Assembly (NCBI GenBank): GCA_003963305.1
Contig: RXJR01000028.1
Location: 288,216-352,215, forward strand
Length of the DNA stretch: 64,000 nucleotides
From: Candidatus Melainabacteria bacterium
GTDB taxonomy: Bacteria > Cyanobacteriota > Vampirovibrionia > Obscuribacterales > Obscuribacteraceae
Reading direction: 5' to 3'
Shown: piece by piece, positions 9,667-17,266 of the stretch
Layout of the letters: the number at the start of each line of letters is the position of its first letter
How positions within the stretch are numbered: the first letter of the stretch is position 1
The notes under the pieces: model-generated
The model's input: the letters and a program-made list of their open reading frames with translations, nothing else
What the model was told of the DNA's origin: nothing
Database searches by the model: none
Program-made: the position numbers and the translations under genes

Positions 9667-10825
9667 TCAAAGAGCGAGTTCGAGCGGACCGTGGGGTCCG
9701 ACGGCTAGATCCCGCTGCCGTCGTTTCGCACGTTCGATGCGATCCGCCGTGGACGGATGCGAATCGAACAGCAGCACCTTCCACCATGACCGGTGCATCT
9801 CTGCGTTGTTCAGTCTGACGAGCTTCGTAAACGTGCTGCAAAACGCAGCCGTGTTGCCCGTGCAGTGAAGCGCGAACTCATCGGCCTCGAATTCGAAGCG
9901 GCGAAAAATGAAGTTCTGCACCGGCTGAGCGATTGCCGACATAGTCGACATCGCAAGCAGGAACAGAGCCAGGGTGCTCGGGGCGCTGACGCTGGCGTGA
10001 CCCAACGGCGTTGCCACCGCATTCAGCACCACATTCACGACCAGGAAGCCGAGCAGCGTGACGATCGCATTGCAAAGCAACATCTTGAGCAGATGAGCAT
10101 GCTTGTAGTGTCCGAGCTCGTGCCCGAGCACGACTTCGAGTTCTTCCGGCGTAAAGCCGTCCAGAAGCGTGTCAGTGATAAACACGCGTTTGGACTTGCC
10201 CATGCCGACCATGCAGGCGTTTGCCGTGACCGTCTCATTGCTGACCACGATTCGACAGACTTCAGAGATGTCGAGTGTAGTGAAGGATGCAATGCGTTGG
10301 AAACGTTCCAGCAGCACAGTGTCTTTCACCGGCTCGACTTCATAGAACATGGGCGCCAGAACAACCGGCACGAGCATGCCGATTCCGCCGCTGATAACAG
10401 TCATCATCACCGCCGCGGCAAGCCACCACCAGGTCGGCATTGCCCAGATCAGCGCATAGACGCCGCTGAGCAGCAACGGACCGAAGATCAGCATCAGGAT
10501 GCTCATCTTCGCCCACTTGAGCATAAAGTGCCCAAACGACTGCCTGCTCAGGTCGAAGCGATGCTCGACCACGTAGCTTGTCTGGTAGTGCACGGGGAAT
10601 GAGACGATGGCGCTCGTGAGTTGCAGCGCCACTCCCAACCAGCCACTGACTTCCACCCGCCAGGGGCTTGATCAACTGGTCGAGTGCAAGCCCGCCCCAC
10701 AAGCCCATGACGATGAGAAAACCGGCGCTGACGATCATGTTGACCAGCTTGAGCCGAAACTTCTGTTGGTTGTAAGCCGAAACCCTGCGGTTCGGAACTT
10801 CTAGAGTATCGGGCGGATACATCAT
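9667..10825 (-). pseudogene. M48 membrane metallopeptidase (Ste24/HtpX type), interrupted by a frameshift
   Basis: An integral-membrane zinc protease for membrane-protein quality control. The start is ATG 10823-10825 or the next codon (GAGGAGTCAAAAG upstream). The first about 55 codons contain one membrane segment (NMIVSAGFLIVMGLWGGLAL) and stay open in one frame. The rest continues in another frame from about 10660 (VEVSGWLGVALQ onward). It then has several membrane segments, zinc motif VVLGHELGHYKHAH, the third-ligand region FEFEADEFA, and a C-terminal HPSTADRIERA typical of the family. Joined, the two parts give a normal-length protein, so there is a single-base indel near 10655-10675, close to CCCC and GGG runs. 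It may be a true mutation, a sequencing error or recoding. Confidence 0.85.
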
Positions 10826-10867
10826 CTTTTGACTCCTCTTTCAGTTGGATGATCTTTCTCAGGCGAA

Positions 10868-10901
10868 AGCGGTGCACTGCCAGTAGTGGCATCACACCGC
10901 T
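10868..10901 (-). other. Two-tier intergenic stem-loop
   Basis: Outer arms AGCGGTG/CACCGCT and inner arms TGCCA/TGGCA around a GTAG loop, separated by small internal loops. It lies about 20 bp after the stop of the 151-residue membrane protein. No U-tract. Confidence 0.55.
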
Positions 10902-10920
10902 CTGCCAGAGTATTCGACGG

Positions 10921-11376
10921 CTAATAATTACGTCGCCCCTTGTCCGTCGCACCATCCGAATCGCCATCGCGATCGCTTTTGCCTGTCGCACGAACCGCGA
11001 TGGACAGTTGTTGAACGAAGCGCAAGGAGTTGCGAGCCGCTACTCCAAGCACAGGACCGATCACTGCCCAGATTCGCGGTCCAACCATCACAATCGTAAC
11101 GGTCATCAGCGCCAGGATGACACCACGAATGCCGCCAAGCGCCATTGCCGGTTGCATCGACATGATCACGTCGTTGACCGTGGACATGCCAGGATGTGCA
11201 GACCAGTTGACGAGCCCGTTGAAGGAGTTGATGCAACCTTGCAGAATGCTGTAGACAATCACTCCGACAATGATGCGAAAGAGGTTCTGCGGCGAAGTCA
11301 GCTCCCACGGTTCGTCAACCGGCTCGTGATGCTGCTTGCGTTCCTGTTCTAATTTGAGTTGGTCGTCGTCTGTCAC
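10921..11376 (-). CDS. Hypothetical membrane protein
   Basis: 151 residues with a GTG start at 11374-11376 after AAGGAGCAAAGC. The N-terminal 30 residues are charged and cytosolic-looking, followed by a hydrophobic segment (IIVGVIVYSILQG) and another (GVILALMTVTIVMVGPRIW). The C-terminal tail is rich in Asp, Arg and Gly. I recognise no family. It is flanked on both sides by stem-loops, which suggests it may be a single-gene transcript. Confidence 0.75.
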   Translation of the reverse strand: MTDDDQLKLEQERKQHHEPVDEPWELTSPQNLFRIIVGVIVYSILQGCINSFNGLVNWSAHPGMSTVNDVIMSMQPAMALGGIRGVILALMTVTIVMVGPRIWAVIGPVLGVAARNSLRFVQQLSIAVRATGKSDRDGDSDGATDKGRRNY

Positions 11377-11398
11377 GCTTTGCTCCTTATTAAAAGAC

Positions 11399-11444
11399 GG
11401 CTGTCGGCGCGTGCGCCAACAGCCTGATTGCCTGAGCGATCAGG
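11399..11444 (-). other. Tandem stem-loops after the TPR gene
   Basis: First hairpin: GGCTGTCGGCGC (11399-11410), a GT spacer, GCGCCAACAGCC (11413-11424), 12-bp arms with one mismatch. Second: CCTGAT (11423-11428) and ATCAGG (11439-11444). Both lie at the stop of the TPR gene. The spacer of only two bases makes the first almost a perfect palindrome in DNA. Confidence 0.65.
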
Positions 11445-11829
11445 AATGACAGAGTTCCTGCAGCCGACTGGAGACCCTCTCCACGTCGGCGTGAGTCGCT
11501 CCGAAAGCGGCTTCCAGAATACTGTGTGCCTCCGTCAAAGTGATGTCAGCCTGGCGCATTTTGCCCTGGTAGATCCGGATCAAACCCAGGTCTTCCAGAC
11601 AGAGAGCATAGGTCGGCGAAGCTTTGCCCACCAGTTTTTCGGCGACAGCAGCCGCCTCGAGGCAGAGTTGCTCGGCCTCGAGGTAGTTTCTCTGGCTTGC
11701 CAGCGCTCGAGCCTGAGCGATGGTGTCGCGAACATCCGTCGTGAACTGAAGGTCGGATGTTGACATGAGAACGCAATCAGAGGTAGCGTCTTCGGCGGCG
11801 AAAGCCAGAATTTTCTCGAAAGCAGTCAT
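11440..11829 (-). CDS. Small TPR-repeat protein
   Basis: 129 residues from ATG 11827-11829 behind AAGAGGACCGCACC. The segment from about 40 to 110 reads as two TPR helices pairs, with YLEAEQLCLEAAAVAEK and YALCLEDLGLIRIYQGK matching the small-large-small residue pattern. The N-terminal 30 residues are unrelated. TPR proteins usually act as binding adaptors. The partner is unknown, and the adjacent channel-like gene is one candidate. Confidence 0.75.
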   Translation of the reverse strand: MTAFEKILAFAAEDATSDCVLMSTSDLQFTTDVRDTIAQARALASQRNYLEAEQLCLEAAAVAEKLVGKASPTYALCLEDLGLIRIYQGKMRQADITLTEAHSILEAAFGATHADVERVSSRLQELCHS

Positions 11830-11908
11830 GGTGCGGTCCTCTTTGTTCGTATACCGGCAGGAGGTCTCTTTGTTACTCCAAACCGGTTAGCTTCGAATGG
11901 AAAACGCT

Positions 11909-12709
11909 TTACTTTTCGAGCAGCATTTTCAGCCGCGATTCTTGCTCATCGACAATCTTCTGCAGGTCCTTGACTTTGTCCTGATTCGATTTGAGCGCAG
12001 CCGCTCGCACCGCTTCCGTGACCAGACCGAAGAACACTGCGAAGATACTCCAGCCGCCGAGCATGATAATCATGCCAACCCAGCGGCCGTGCATCGTATG
12101 TGGTGCGCTGTCATTCAGATTAGTTTTAGTAATCGTCGTGATTGCGTACCAGCAGGCATCCTGGAAGGTTGGGAAGGTCTGCGGTTCAACATAGACGAGC
12201 AGAGCACTGCACGACGTCACCAGCACGGTCGTCGCCACACCTGTGACGATGACCGGATGAGACGAGAAGCGCTGAGCCGTGAACCTGACTATCTTCCAGG
12301 CGTGTGCAGCTGTGCCGGTGAACTGAAGCGCATCCAGCGGCACAACCTTAGTTAGACTGAGCAAAGCTGCGAAGTCATCCAGCTTACCCAGCTGCGACAG
12401 AGGCACCCAACAGACGCATACAACAAGCTCCGCCAGATGGAGCCAGATGTATCTGATTGGATGCCCGCCGAGAATCGCATAAGTCACCGTGCTGCCGACG
12501 AAGGACAGCCAGATGACAATGCGAGTCCCGACTTGGAAATTTGACCAGGAAACCGAAAGAATCGGTACCTGCCAATCTCCGGTGACGAACTGGCTCCCCA
12601 CCACGAGAGCCATTGCCATAATCGACATGCAACTGAGCAAGAACTCAACTGTTGGTTCCGCCTTTCTGACAGTGTCGATTGATGGTCTGGTGAACATACT
12701 CCAGCCCAT
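11909..12709 (-). CDS. Potassium-channel-like membrane protein with a non-canonical filter
   Basis: 266 residues from ATG 12707-12709 after GAGGAAAACGC. About five or six hydrophobic segments are followed by a pore-like region DACWYAITTITKTNLNDSAP and a final helix GMIIMLGGWSIFAVFFGLVT. The arrangement and the flanking DA-W-A-TTIT and GR-VGMIIML patterns match the pore of voltage-gated-type potassium channels. However, the TVGYGD filter is replaced by TKTNLND. The C-terminus is a coiled coil (KVKDLQKIVDEQESRLKMLLEK without its last bases). It may be a non-selective channel, a sensor or a degraded paralogue. Confidence 0.65.
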   Translation of the reverse strand: MGWSMFTRPSIDTVRKAEPTVEFLLSCMSIMAMALVVGSQFVTGDWQVPILSVSWSNFQVGTRIVIWLSFVGSTVTYAILGGHPIRYIWLHLAELVVCVCWVPLSQLGKLDDFAALLSLTKVVPLDALQFTGTAAHAWKIVRFTAQRFSSHPVIVTGVATTVLVTSCSALLVYVEPQTFPTFQDACWYAITTITKTNLNDSAPHTMHGRWVGMIIMLGGWSIFAVFFGLVTEAVRAAALKSNQDKVKDLQKIVDEQESRLKMLLEK

Positions 12710-12732
12710 GCGTTTTCCTCGATCTCCCAACC

Positions 12733-13971
12733 TCAGTTGGGCTTGCCCGGTTTGACCTCGATCAGTTCGACCTCGACAAATATCGGTGTCTCAATACCAA
12801 GGCCAGGTGACGGTGAAATTGTAAACACCCGCTTTCCGCCGACTCTCATGCCATTCACGCCCGCGCTACCGATCTCGACTTCGGAGGTGCGACCCAACCT
12901 GTGTGAGCTCTCGATAATACTGCCATCGTGTTTCCGCATAGTGCAGTGCACGACGGCAATCTGACCAGAACGCGCTTTGGCGCCCAGCCCGAGTTGTTCC
13001 TCGTGATACGAGTAGCCGAACGGTGGCTTAACTTCGCGCGACGGCGTGCCCAGGAAGTAGTCGGGAACGAGTTCCTCGCCCGGCACACTGGCGAACTTCT
13101 CGAGGTCGTGAACGCCAGCAAGATGCATCACCTCTTCGTCGGTGACGAAGTTGCCAGAATACTCGACTGCCTGTGACAGAATCCACACCGCCGCCTGAGC
13201 AACGATTTCTGTCGTTCGCGACCCCTTGACCATCGGCTTATCGAGCATCTGCTCGAGCATGCGAATCGCCGCCGTATCGATGGCAGTTGCCGGCCATAGA
13301 CAGTTGACGCCGACCAATCCCTTGAACGTCTTGGCCAGACCGAGCGTGATCATGGACATGTTGTATTTCGAGATCGTGTAGGGCAGATGGTCCCTGAACC
13401 AGTAGGGATCCAGGTTGAGGGGCGGCGACATGGTCAGAATCCGCCCGCCTGACTTGACGAGATGCGGCAGCGCGAACTTGCACGCCCACAGTGTGCCGAA
13501 GTAATTGACTTCGGTGATCAGCCGCACCTGCTTGGGTGTGATCTGATCAATCGGCAGCGGCGCAAGAGCGCTGGCGTTGTTGATCAAGAAGTCAATGCGA
13601 CCGAAACGTTCGACCGCAGCAGCGACGGCTTGCTCCACCTGTTTCTCATCGCGGACGTCACAGCGGAAAGCCATCGCTTCGCCGCCGAGAGCCTCGATTC
13701 TGGCAACGGTTTCGTCGATCGAACCTTCGAGCTTTTTGCCGCCGCCCGTCTTGCCCCACATGGCGAAGGTGATGAGCGGATGGCGAAGCATCTTGATCGC
13801 CTTGCGATAACGGCGGCTAACGCCAGCCCAGAAGCCGGTCGACTCCTGCACCGTCTTGCCGAGCGCAACGATTTTGACGCCCTGACGCGCCAGGTCTTCG
13901 GCAATGGCAAGACCAATGCCGCGGCTGGCGCCGGTGATTACCGCCACTTTTCCTTTGAGATCTTTCGTCAT
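12733..13971 (-). CDS. SDR oxidoreductase fused to a C-terminal FKBP-like domain
   Basis: 412 residues. The N-terminal about 290 residues are a short-chain dehydrogenase. It has the nucleotide-binding TGASRGIG motif near residue 14, an about 40-residue insertion, LINNASA, and the catalytic YTISKYN (Tyr-x3-Lys). This order resembles HSDL2-like hydroxysteroid dehydrogenases. Residues about 335-410 look like a short FK506-binding-type domain: HDGSIIESS, then GVNGMRVGGKRVFTISPSPG, and finally VEVELIEVK, matching the FKBP pattern dG-fdss, gMkvGekR-i-P and vELl. I know of no common family with this architecture. Start at ATG 13969-13971 after GTGAGAAAGTC. A role in acyl or sterol-like carbonyl reduction is inferred from the SDR part. 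Confidence 0.85.
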   Translation of the reverse strand: MTKDLKGKVAVITGASRGIGLAIAEDLARQGVKIVALGKTVQESTGFWAGVSRRYRKAIKMLRHPLITFAMWGKTGGGKKLEGSIDETVARIEALGGEAMAFRCDVRDEKQVEQAVAAAVERFGRIDFLINNASALAPLPIDQITPKQVRLITEVNYFGTLWACKFALPHLVKSGGRILTMSPPLNLDPYWFRDHLPYTISKYNMSMITLGLAKTFKGLVGVNCLWPATAIDTAAIRMLEQMLDKPMVKGSRTTEIVAQAAVWILSQAVEYSGNFVTDEEVMHLAGVHDLEKFASVPGEELVPDYFLGTPSREVKPPFGYSYHEEQLGLGAKARSGQIAVVHCTMRKHDGSIIESSHRLGRTSEVEIGSAGVNGMRVGGKRVFTISPSPGLGIETPIFVEVELIEVKPGKPN

Positions 13972-14032
13972 GACTTTCTCACTTTTTGAGTTCGTTATCG
14001 AGAATCAACCTGACCGAGCAGGCACTCTCTGT

Positions 14033-14046
14033 CACCGCATATGGTG
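14033..14046. repeat. CACC-N6-GGTG palindrome
   Basis: CACCGCATATGGTG, both half-sites exact, in the spacer after the RidA-like gene. A related site (CCACACATGCGGTG) follows at 14057-14070, and an ACCGCA/TGCGGT hairpin at 14081-14103. Confidence 0.7.
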
Positions 14047-14131
14047 CAGATGATCCCCACACATGCGGTGATTGATTAGCACCGCACTATTTGTTTTGCG
14101 GTCTATGGTGCAGTCGTGCGCCGACGAAGTG

Positions 14132-14644
14132 TCAGCTATCCCAGCCGAAAAAGTTCTGGATCTTCCAGAGCCACAGCGGCTTGATGATGAATTCGGCTTC
14201 GATTTCCACGGCGATGCCGAAGGGAAGCGATGCCATGCTGACAGCGCTGCGAGTGCCGATGCCGTTTTCCGGACCGAAGACCTCGAGCATCAGCTGCGAA
14301 AAGCCATCGATGACGGCCGGCTGATCTGCGAAATCAGGCGTTGAATTTACCATGCCCAGAGCCTTGACTATGCCAATCAACCGCTCGATTCCGACTTCAT
14401 GATCGATGGTTGACAGAATGCCGATTCCAACGAGCCGTGCTGCGTCCTGTCCCTGAATTATGGACAGATCTTTGCCAAGCTTCCCTTTGATTGCTGTGGC
14501 TGGATCGCTCCAGGGTCCATGCCCGGAGACTAAGAGCCGACTGGAAAACAGTCCCTCGACGATCCTGGTTCCCGCATAGAGCCCGACGGCCCTTTTCGGA
14601 GCATTCAAAAGAATGCCCTTTTGTGCCAACTGCTGCCTATTCAT
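14132..14644 (-). CDS. RidA/YjgF-family protein
   Basis: RidA-type proteins hydrolyse reactive imine or enamine intermediates in the cytosol. The gene gives 170 residues from ATG 14642-14644 after AAGGAATAAGGTC. Family features are the SGHGPWSDPAT start, the helix LVGIGILSTIDH, LIGIVKALGMVNSTPDF, and the closing MASLPFGIAVEIEAEFI. This matches the approximately 150-residue YjgF subgroup, whose usual blocks are NSTPDF-QP-VI-GFS and SLPxxxAVExE. The canonical Arg of catalytic RidA (in the C-terminal RxxV segment) may correspond to TRSAVSM. It lies between the SDR-FKBP gene and the small basic ORF. Confidence 0.85.
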   Translation of the reverse strand: MNRQQLAQKGILLNAPKRAVGLYAGTRIVEGLFSSRLLVSGHGPWSDPATAIKGKLGKDLSIIQGQDAARLVGIGILSTIDHEVGIERLIGIVKALGMVNSTPDFADQPAVIDGFSQLMLEVFGPENGIGTRSAVSMASLPFGIAVEIEAEFIIKPLWLWKIQNFFGWDS

Positions 14645-14702
14645 GACCTTATTCCTTCGCTGGAGTTCTAAATGTGCCGACCAGTGCACAAACTGAACAC
14701 GA

Positions 14703-14732
14703 CTGAAGCCTGACGAGTTACTTTGGCTTCAG
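14703..14732 (-). other. Stem-loop after the small basic ORF
   Basis: CTGAAGCC (14703-14710) and GGCTTCAG (14725-14732) pair perfectly across a 14-nt loop, about 20 bp past the stop of the 36-residue ORF. It could end or stabilise that short transcript. Confidence 0.55.
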
Positions 14733-14753
14733 CCTGACACTCAGAAGCTTGAC

Positions 14754-14864
14754 CTACTTGCGCTTATGCTTGGCGCGCATGGTCTTGACCTCCTTGCGCT
14801 TCAATTTGTGCGAGCGGCGCACCTGGCGCAGCCCTCTGTATTCGGGGCGATGGCGCTTTTTCAT
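14754..14864 (-). CDS. Very small, highly basic protein (36 residues)
   Basis: A short ORF below usual gene-finding limits. ATG 14862-14864 is preceded by GAGGTTGAT, a good ribosome binding site, and the frame ends with TAG at 14754-14756. The product begins MKKRHRPEYRGLRQV and ends TMRAKHKRK. More than half its residues are Lys, Arg or His, with no acidic cluster and no hydrophobic segment. This composition suits a nucleic-acid or ribosome binding peptide. I do not recognise it as ribosomal protein L36, L34 or S21. It is bracketed by an upstream structured leader and a downstream stem-loop, which supports its being a separate expressed unit. Confidence 0.65.
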   Translation of the reverse strand: MKKRHRPEYRGLRQVRRSHKLKRKEVKTMRAKHKRK

Positions 14865-14889
14865 ATCAACCTCAGCTTTTCTCATTGCA

Positions 14890-14950
14890 CACTGCCGGTG
14901 GTATCAGACCCGCCTTGCTCTCGCAACGATCTGATCTACCCCGGCAGTGC
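14890..14950 (-). other. Structured RNA leader between oligopeptidase B gene and the small basic ORF
   Basis: On the minus strand the arms CACTGCCGG and CCGGCAGTG close a 60-nt element. Inside, TCAGA pairs TCTGA and GGT pairs ACC. The apex TTGC-GAGA-GCAA forms a GNRA-type tetraloop. Three stacked helices with small bulges are seen. It lies about 25 nt upstream of the ATG of the 36-residue ORF and after the stop of the oligopeptidase gene. There is no T-run, so it is more likely a 5' leader or small RNA than a terminator. Confidence 0.5.
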
Positions 14951-15025
14951 GATGTTTTTGGACAAGCGCACGCGTAGCCGTCGCGGCACTGTAGTTCACT
15001 CATACTCAGGACGCTGCGACTACCC

Positions 15026-17116
15026 CTATCCCATGCGGGAAAGCAGGAACGCAAAGTTGAACGCCGCGTCTGCGATCTTGTCGAAGCGACCGGAACTGCC
15101 GCCATGGCCGCCCGCATCGAGTTTGATCTTGAAGAGAACTGGCTTGTCATCGGTGCGTATCGCCCGTATTTTCTGCACCCACTTGGCCGGTTCCCAATAT
15201 CCAACACGCGGATCCGCCAGCGACGAGGTGACCAGCATCGTCGCAGAATAATCGCGTGGCGCGAGATTGTCATAAGGCGAGTAAGCCAACATCGTTCGGA
15301 AATCTTCCTCGACGTTGGGGTTGCCCCACTCGCCATACTCGCCGGTCGTGAGCGGCAGGCTGGCATCGAGCATGGTGTTCATCATGTCGAGGAACGGCAC
15401 CTCGAGAATCATCACCTTGAACAACGTCGGCGCGAGATTGTTCACCGCCCCCATGAGCAGACCGCCGGCGCTGCCACCTTGCGCCGATATACGATCGTCT
15501 GACGTGTAGCCCTCGGCGATCAGGTGTCGAGCGCAGCTGATGAAGTCGGTGAAAGTGTTCATCTTCTTCTTCAGCTTGCCGTCGAGCCACCACTGTTCGC
15601 CCAATTCGCTACCGCCCCGAATATGGGCAATAGCAAAGACCACGCCCCGGTCGAGAAGTGCAAGACGAGCGAAACTGAAGTTCGCCGTTTCGGCAAGTCC
15701 GTACGAGCCGTAGCCATAGAGATGCAGCGGTCGACTGCCGTCAAGGACGAGATCGCCCTTGTAGACCAGAGAAATCGGCACGCGAGCACCATCGGAGGCA
15801 GTGGCAAAGATGCGCCTGGTAGTGTATTTGGTGCTGTCATAGTTGAGCACCGGTTTCGTTTTCAGCACAGTGCACGACAGTGTGGTCAGATCGCACTCCA
15901 CGGTCGTCGGCGGAGTAACCATCGACTCATAGCTGAAGCGATACGTGTCCGCATCGAACTCGGCATTGTCGTCCGGCTCGATTTCGAAAGCCTCGTCATG
16001 GAAGAGTTGCCCCGGGAAATCGAGCGTTCTGCTCACTCCCGTTCGATGATCCACAACGATGATTTTTGGCTGAGCCATCTCGCTGACGTGAACGACGAGA
16101 TGATTGGCCAGAACAATGTGTTTGACCACTTTCAGCCCGGCGTGATAAGCCATCACAACCTGCCAGGCAGTCGGTTGATCGCACGGCGCCTTCACGATTT
16201 TGAAGTCGACCGCGCCATCCGCGTTGGTGCGAATGTAGAAAAACTCGCCGCCGTCGTCTTCGATCTCGTAATGCACGTTCGGCGCTCGCGGCAAGATTTC
16301 CTTGAACACCATAGCCGGTGCATTGGCGCGAATGTAGCTGGAAGTGACGCTCGTGTGGCTGGTGGTGTCCAGATAGATGAAGGCGCCACTGAACGAACGA
16401 CGAACCGCCAACTGCACTTCTTCGTTCGGCTCCTCCTTCACGAAGACATGCTCACCGGTCAAAGTGTCATGCCTGTAGAGCCGATTGGACCGCTTGGAAG
16501 TTTCATCCTCCGTTGTGTAGAAGAGGGTGACGCTATCGTTGGCCCAGGCAGCCGATGTGACATTCTTCACTCGCGTACGCGTCAACATGCCGTTGCGCAG
16601 ATCCTTGACGACGAGAGTGAACTGCTCGTAGCCCAGCCCATCGAAGGTGTATGCGAGCATGTTGCCGTCGGGACTGATGGCATGAAAACCGAGGTTAAAG
16701 AACTTCTTCCCGGCCCCCAGTTCATTCGGATTCAAAATGATCCGAGCCACACCGCCTTCCTTGTTGGGCCGACGCCAGTGCACCGGGTACTGCTTGTCTT
16801 TCTCGGTGCGCTCGAAGTAGAGCCAGGCGCCCTGGCGGAAGGGCACCGTCTCGTCCGCCTCTTGCACATGCCCGCGGATCTCATGATAGAGACGATCCTG
16901 AAGCTCCGCCGATGGTGCCATCATGGCGGCGGCATAGGCATTTTCAGCCTCGAGCAGGGGCATCAGATCGGGATCGTTACGGTCACGAATCCAGGCATAC
17001 TGGTCGTCGAGCTTTGCACCAAACATCTCGACGAAATGCGGAACTTTCTTCGCCACCGGTGGCAGTATCGCGTTCAACGCGGCTGCGCTGGCACCGGGGA
17101 GATTGGAACTTCCCAT
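15026..17116 (-). CDS. ptrB: Oligopeptidase B (S9A prolyl-oligopeptidase family)
   Basis: A cytosolic serine peptidase cutting short peptides after Arg/Lys in the B subgroup. It has 696 residues from ATG 17114-17116 after AAGGACGTGACT. A seven-bladed propeller region occupies about 75-420. The hydrolase domain follows, with nucleophile motif SAQGGSAGGLLMG, an Asp in TSSLADPRVGYWEPAKW, and the His region LDAGGHGGSSGR. The last matches oligopeptidase B rather than prolyl endopeptidase. Length is normal. It forms part of the peptidase set spanning 7-20 kb. Confidence 0.95.
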   Translation of the reverse strand: MGSSNLPGASAAALNAILPPVAKKVPHFVEMFGAKLDDQYAWIRDRNDPDLMPLLEAENAYAAAMMAPSAELQDRLYHEIRGHVQEADETVPFRQGAWLYFERTEKDKQYPVHWRRPNKEGGVARIILNPNELGAGKKFFNLGFHAISPDGNMLAYTFDGLGYEQFTLVVKDLRNGMLTRTRVKNVTSAAWANDSVTLFYTTEDETSKRSNRLYRHDTLTGEHVFVKEEPNEEVQLAVRRSFSGAFIYLDTTSHTSVTSSYIRANAPAMVFKEILPRAPNVHYEIEDDGGEFFYIRTNADGAVDFKIVKAPCDQPTAWQVVMAYHAGLKVVKHIVLANHLVVHVSEMAQPKIIVVDHRTGVSRTLDFPGQLFHDEAFEIEPDDNAEFDADTYRFSYESMVTPPTTVECDLTTLSCTVLKTKPVLNYDSTKYTTRRIFATASDGARVPISLVYKGDLVLDGSRPLHLYGYGSYGLAETANFSFARLALLDRGVVFAIAHIRGGSELGEQWWLDGKLKKKMNTFTDFISCARHLIAEGYTSDDRISAQGGSAGGLLMGAVNNLAPTLFKVMILEVPFLDMMNTMLDASLPLTTGEYGEWGNPNVEEDFRTMLAYSPYDNLAPRDYSATMLVTSSLADPRVGYWEPAKWVQKIRAIRTDDKPVLFKIKLDAGGHGGSSGRFDKIADAAFNFAFLLSRMG

Positions 17117-17149
17117 AGTCACGTCCTTCCATTATCTGACTGTTGACCA

Positions 17150-17174
17150 CAGGCGGCACTTTTTGCACCGCCTG
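17150..17174 (-). other. Stem-loop with A/T loop after the Xaa-Pro aminopeptidase gene
   Basis: CAGGCGG (17150-17156) and CCGCCTG (17168-17174) with an 11-nt loop containing TTTTT. It lies in the 150-bp spacer between the aminopeptidase stop and the oligopeptidase B start. The rest of the spacer shows nothing else. Confidence 0.45.
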
Positions 17175-17266
17175 CGATACTTATTGATACGTCGTCTCTT
17201 GCCGAAGACTGCGTGAACCTTAAGCGAATGAGTTGCGTGGACTAACGCGCTCGTCGCTCTGAACAC

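Noticed and set aside
10548..10991. Minus-strand ORF of 147 codons over the M48 gene start
   Set aside because: It is the third frame across the M48 N-terminal region and overlaps the membrane protein gene; neither motif nor site supports it.
15524..17146. Plus-strand ORF of 540 codons over the oligopeptidase B gene
   Set aside because: It is the antisense frame of a well-supported S9 gene, shows no motif and has no ribosome binding site. Similar long antisense frames at 30653-33010, 37704-39551 and 61318-63282 are rejected for the same reason.
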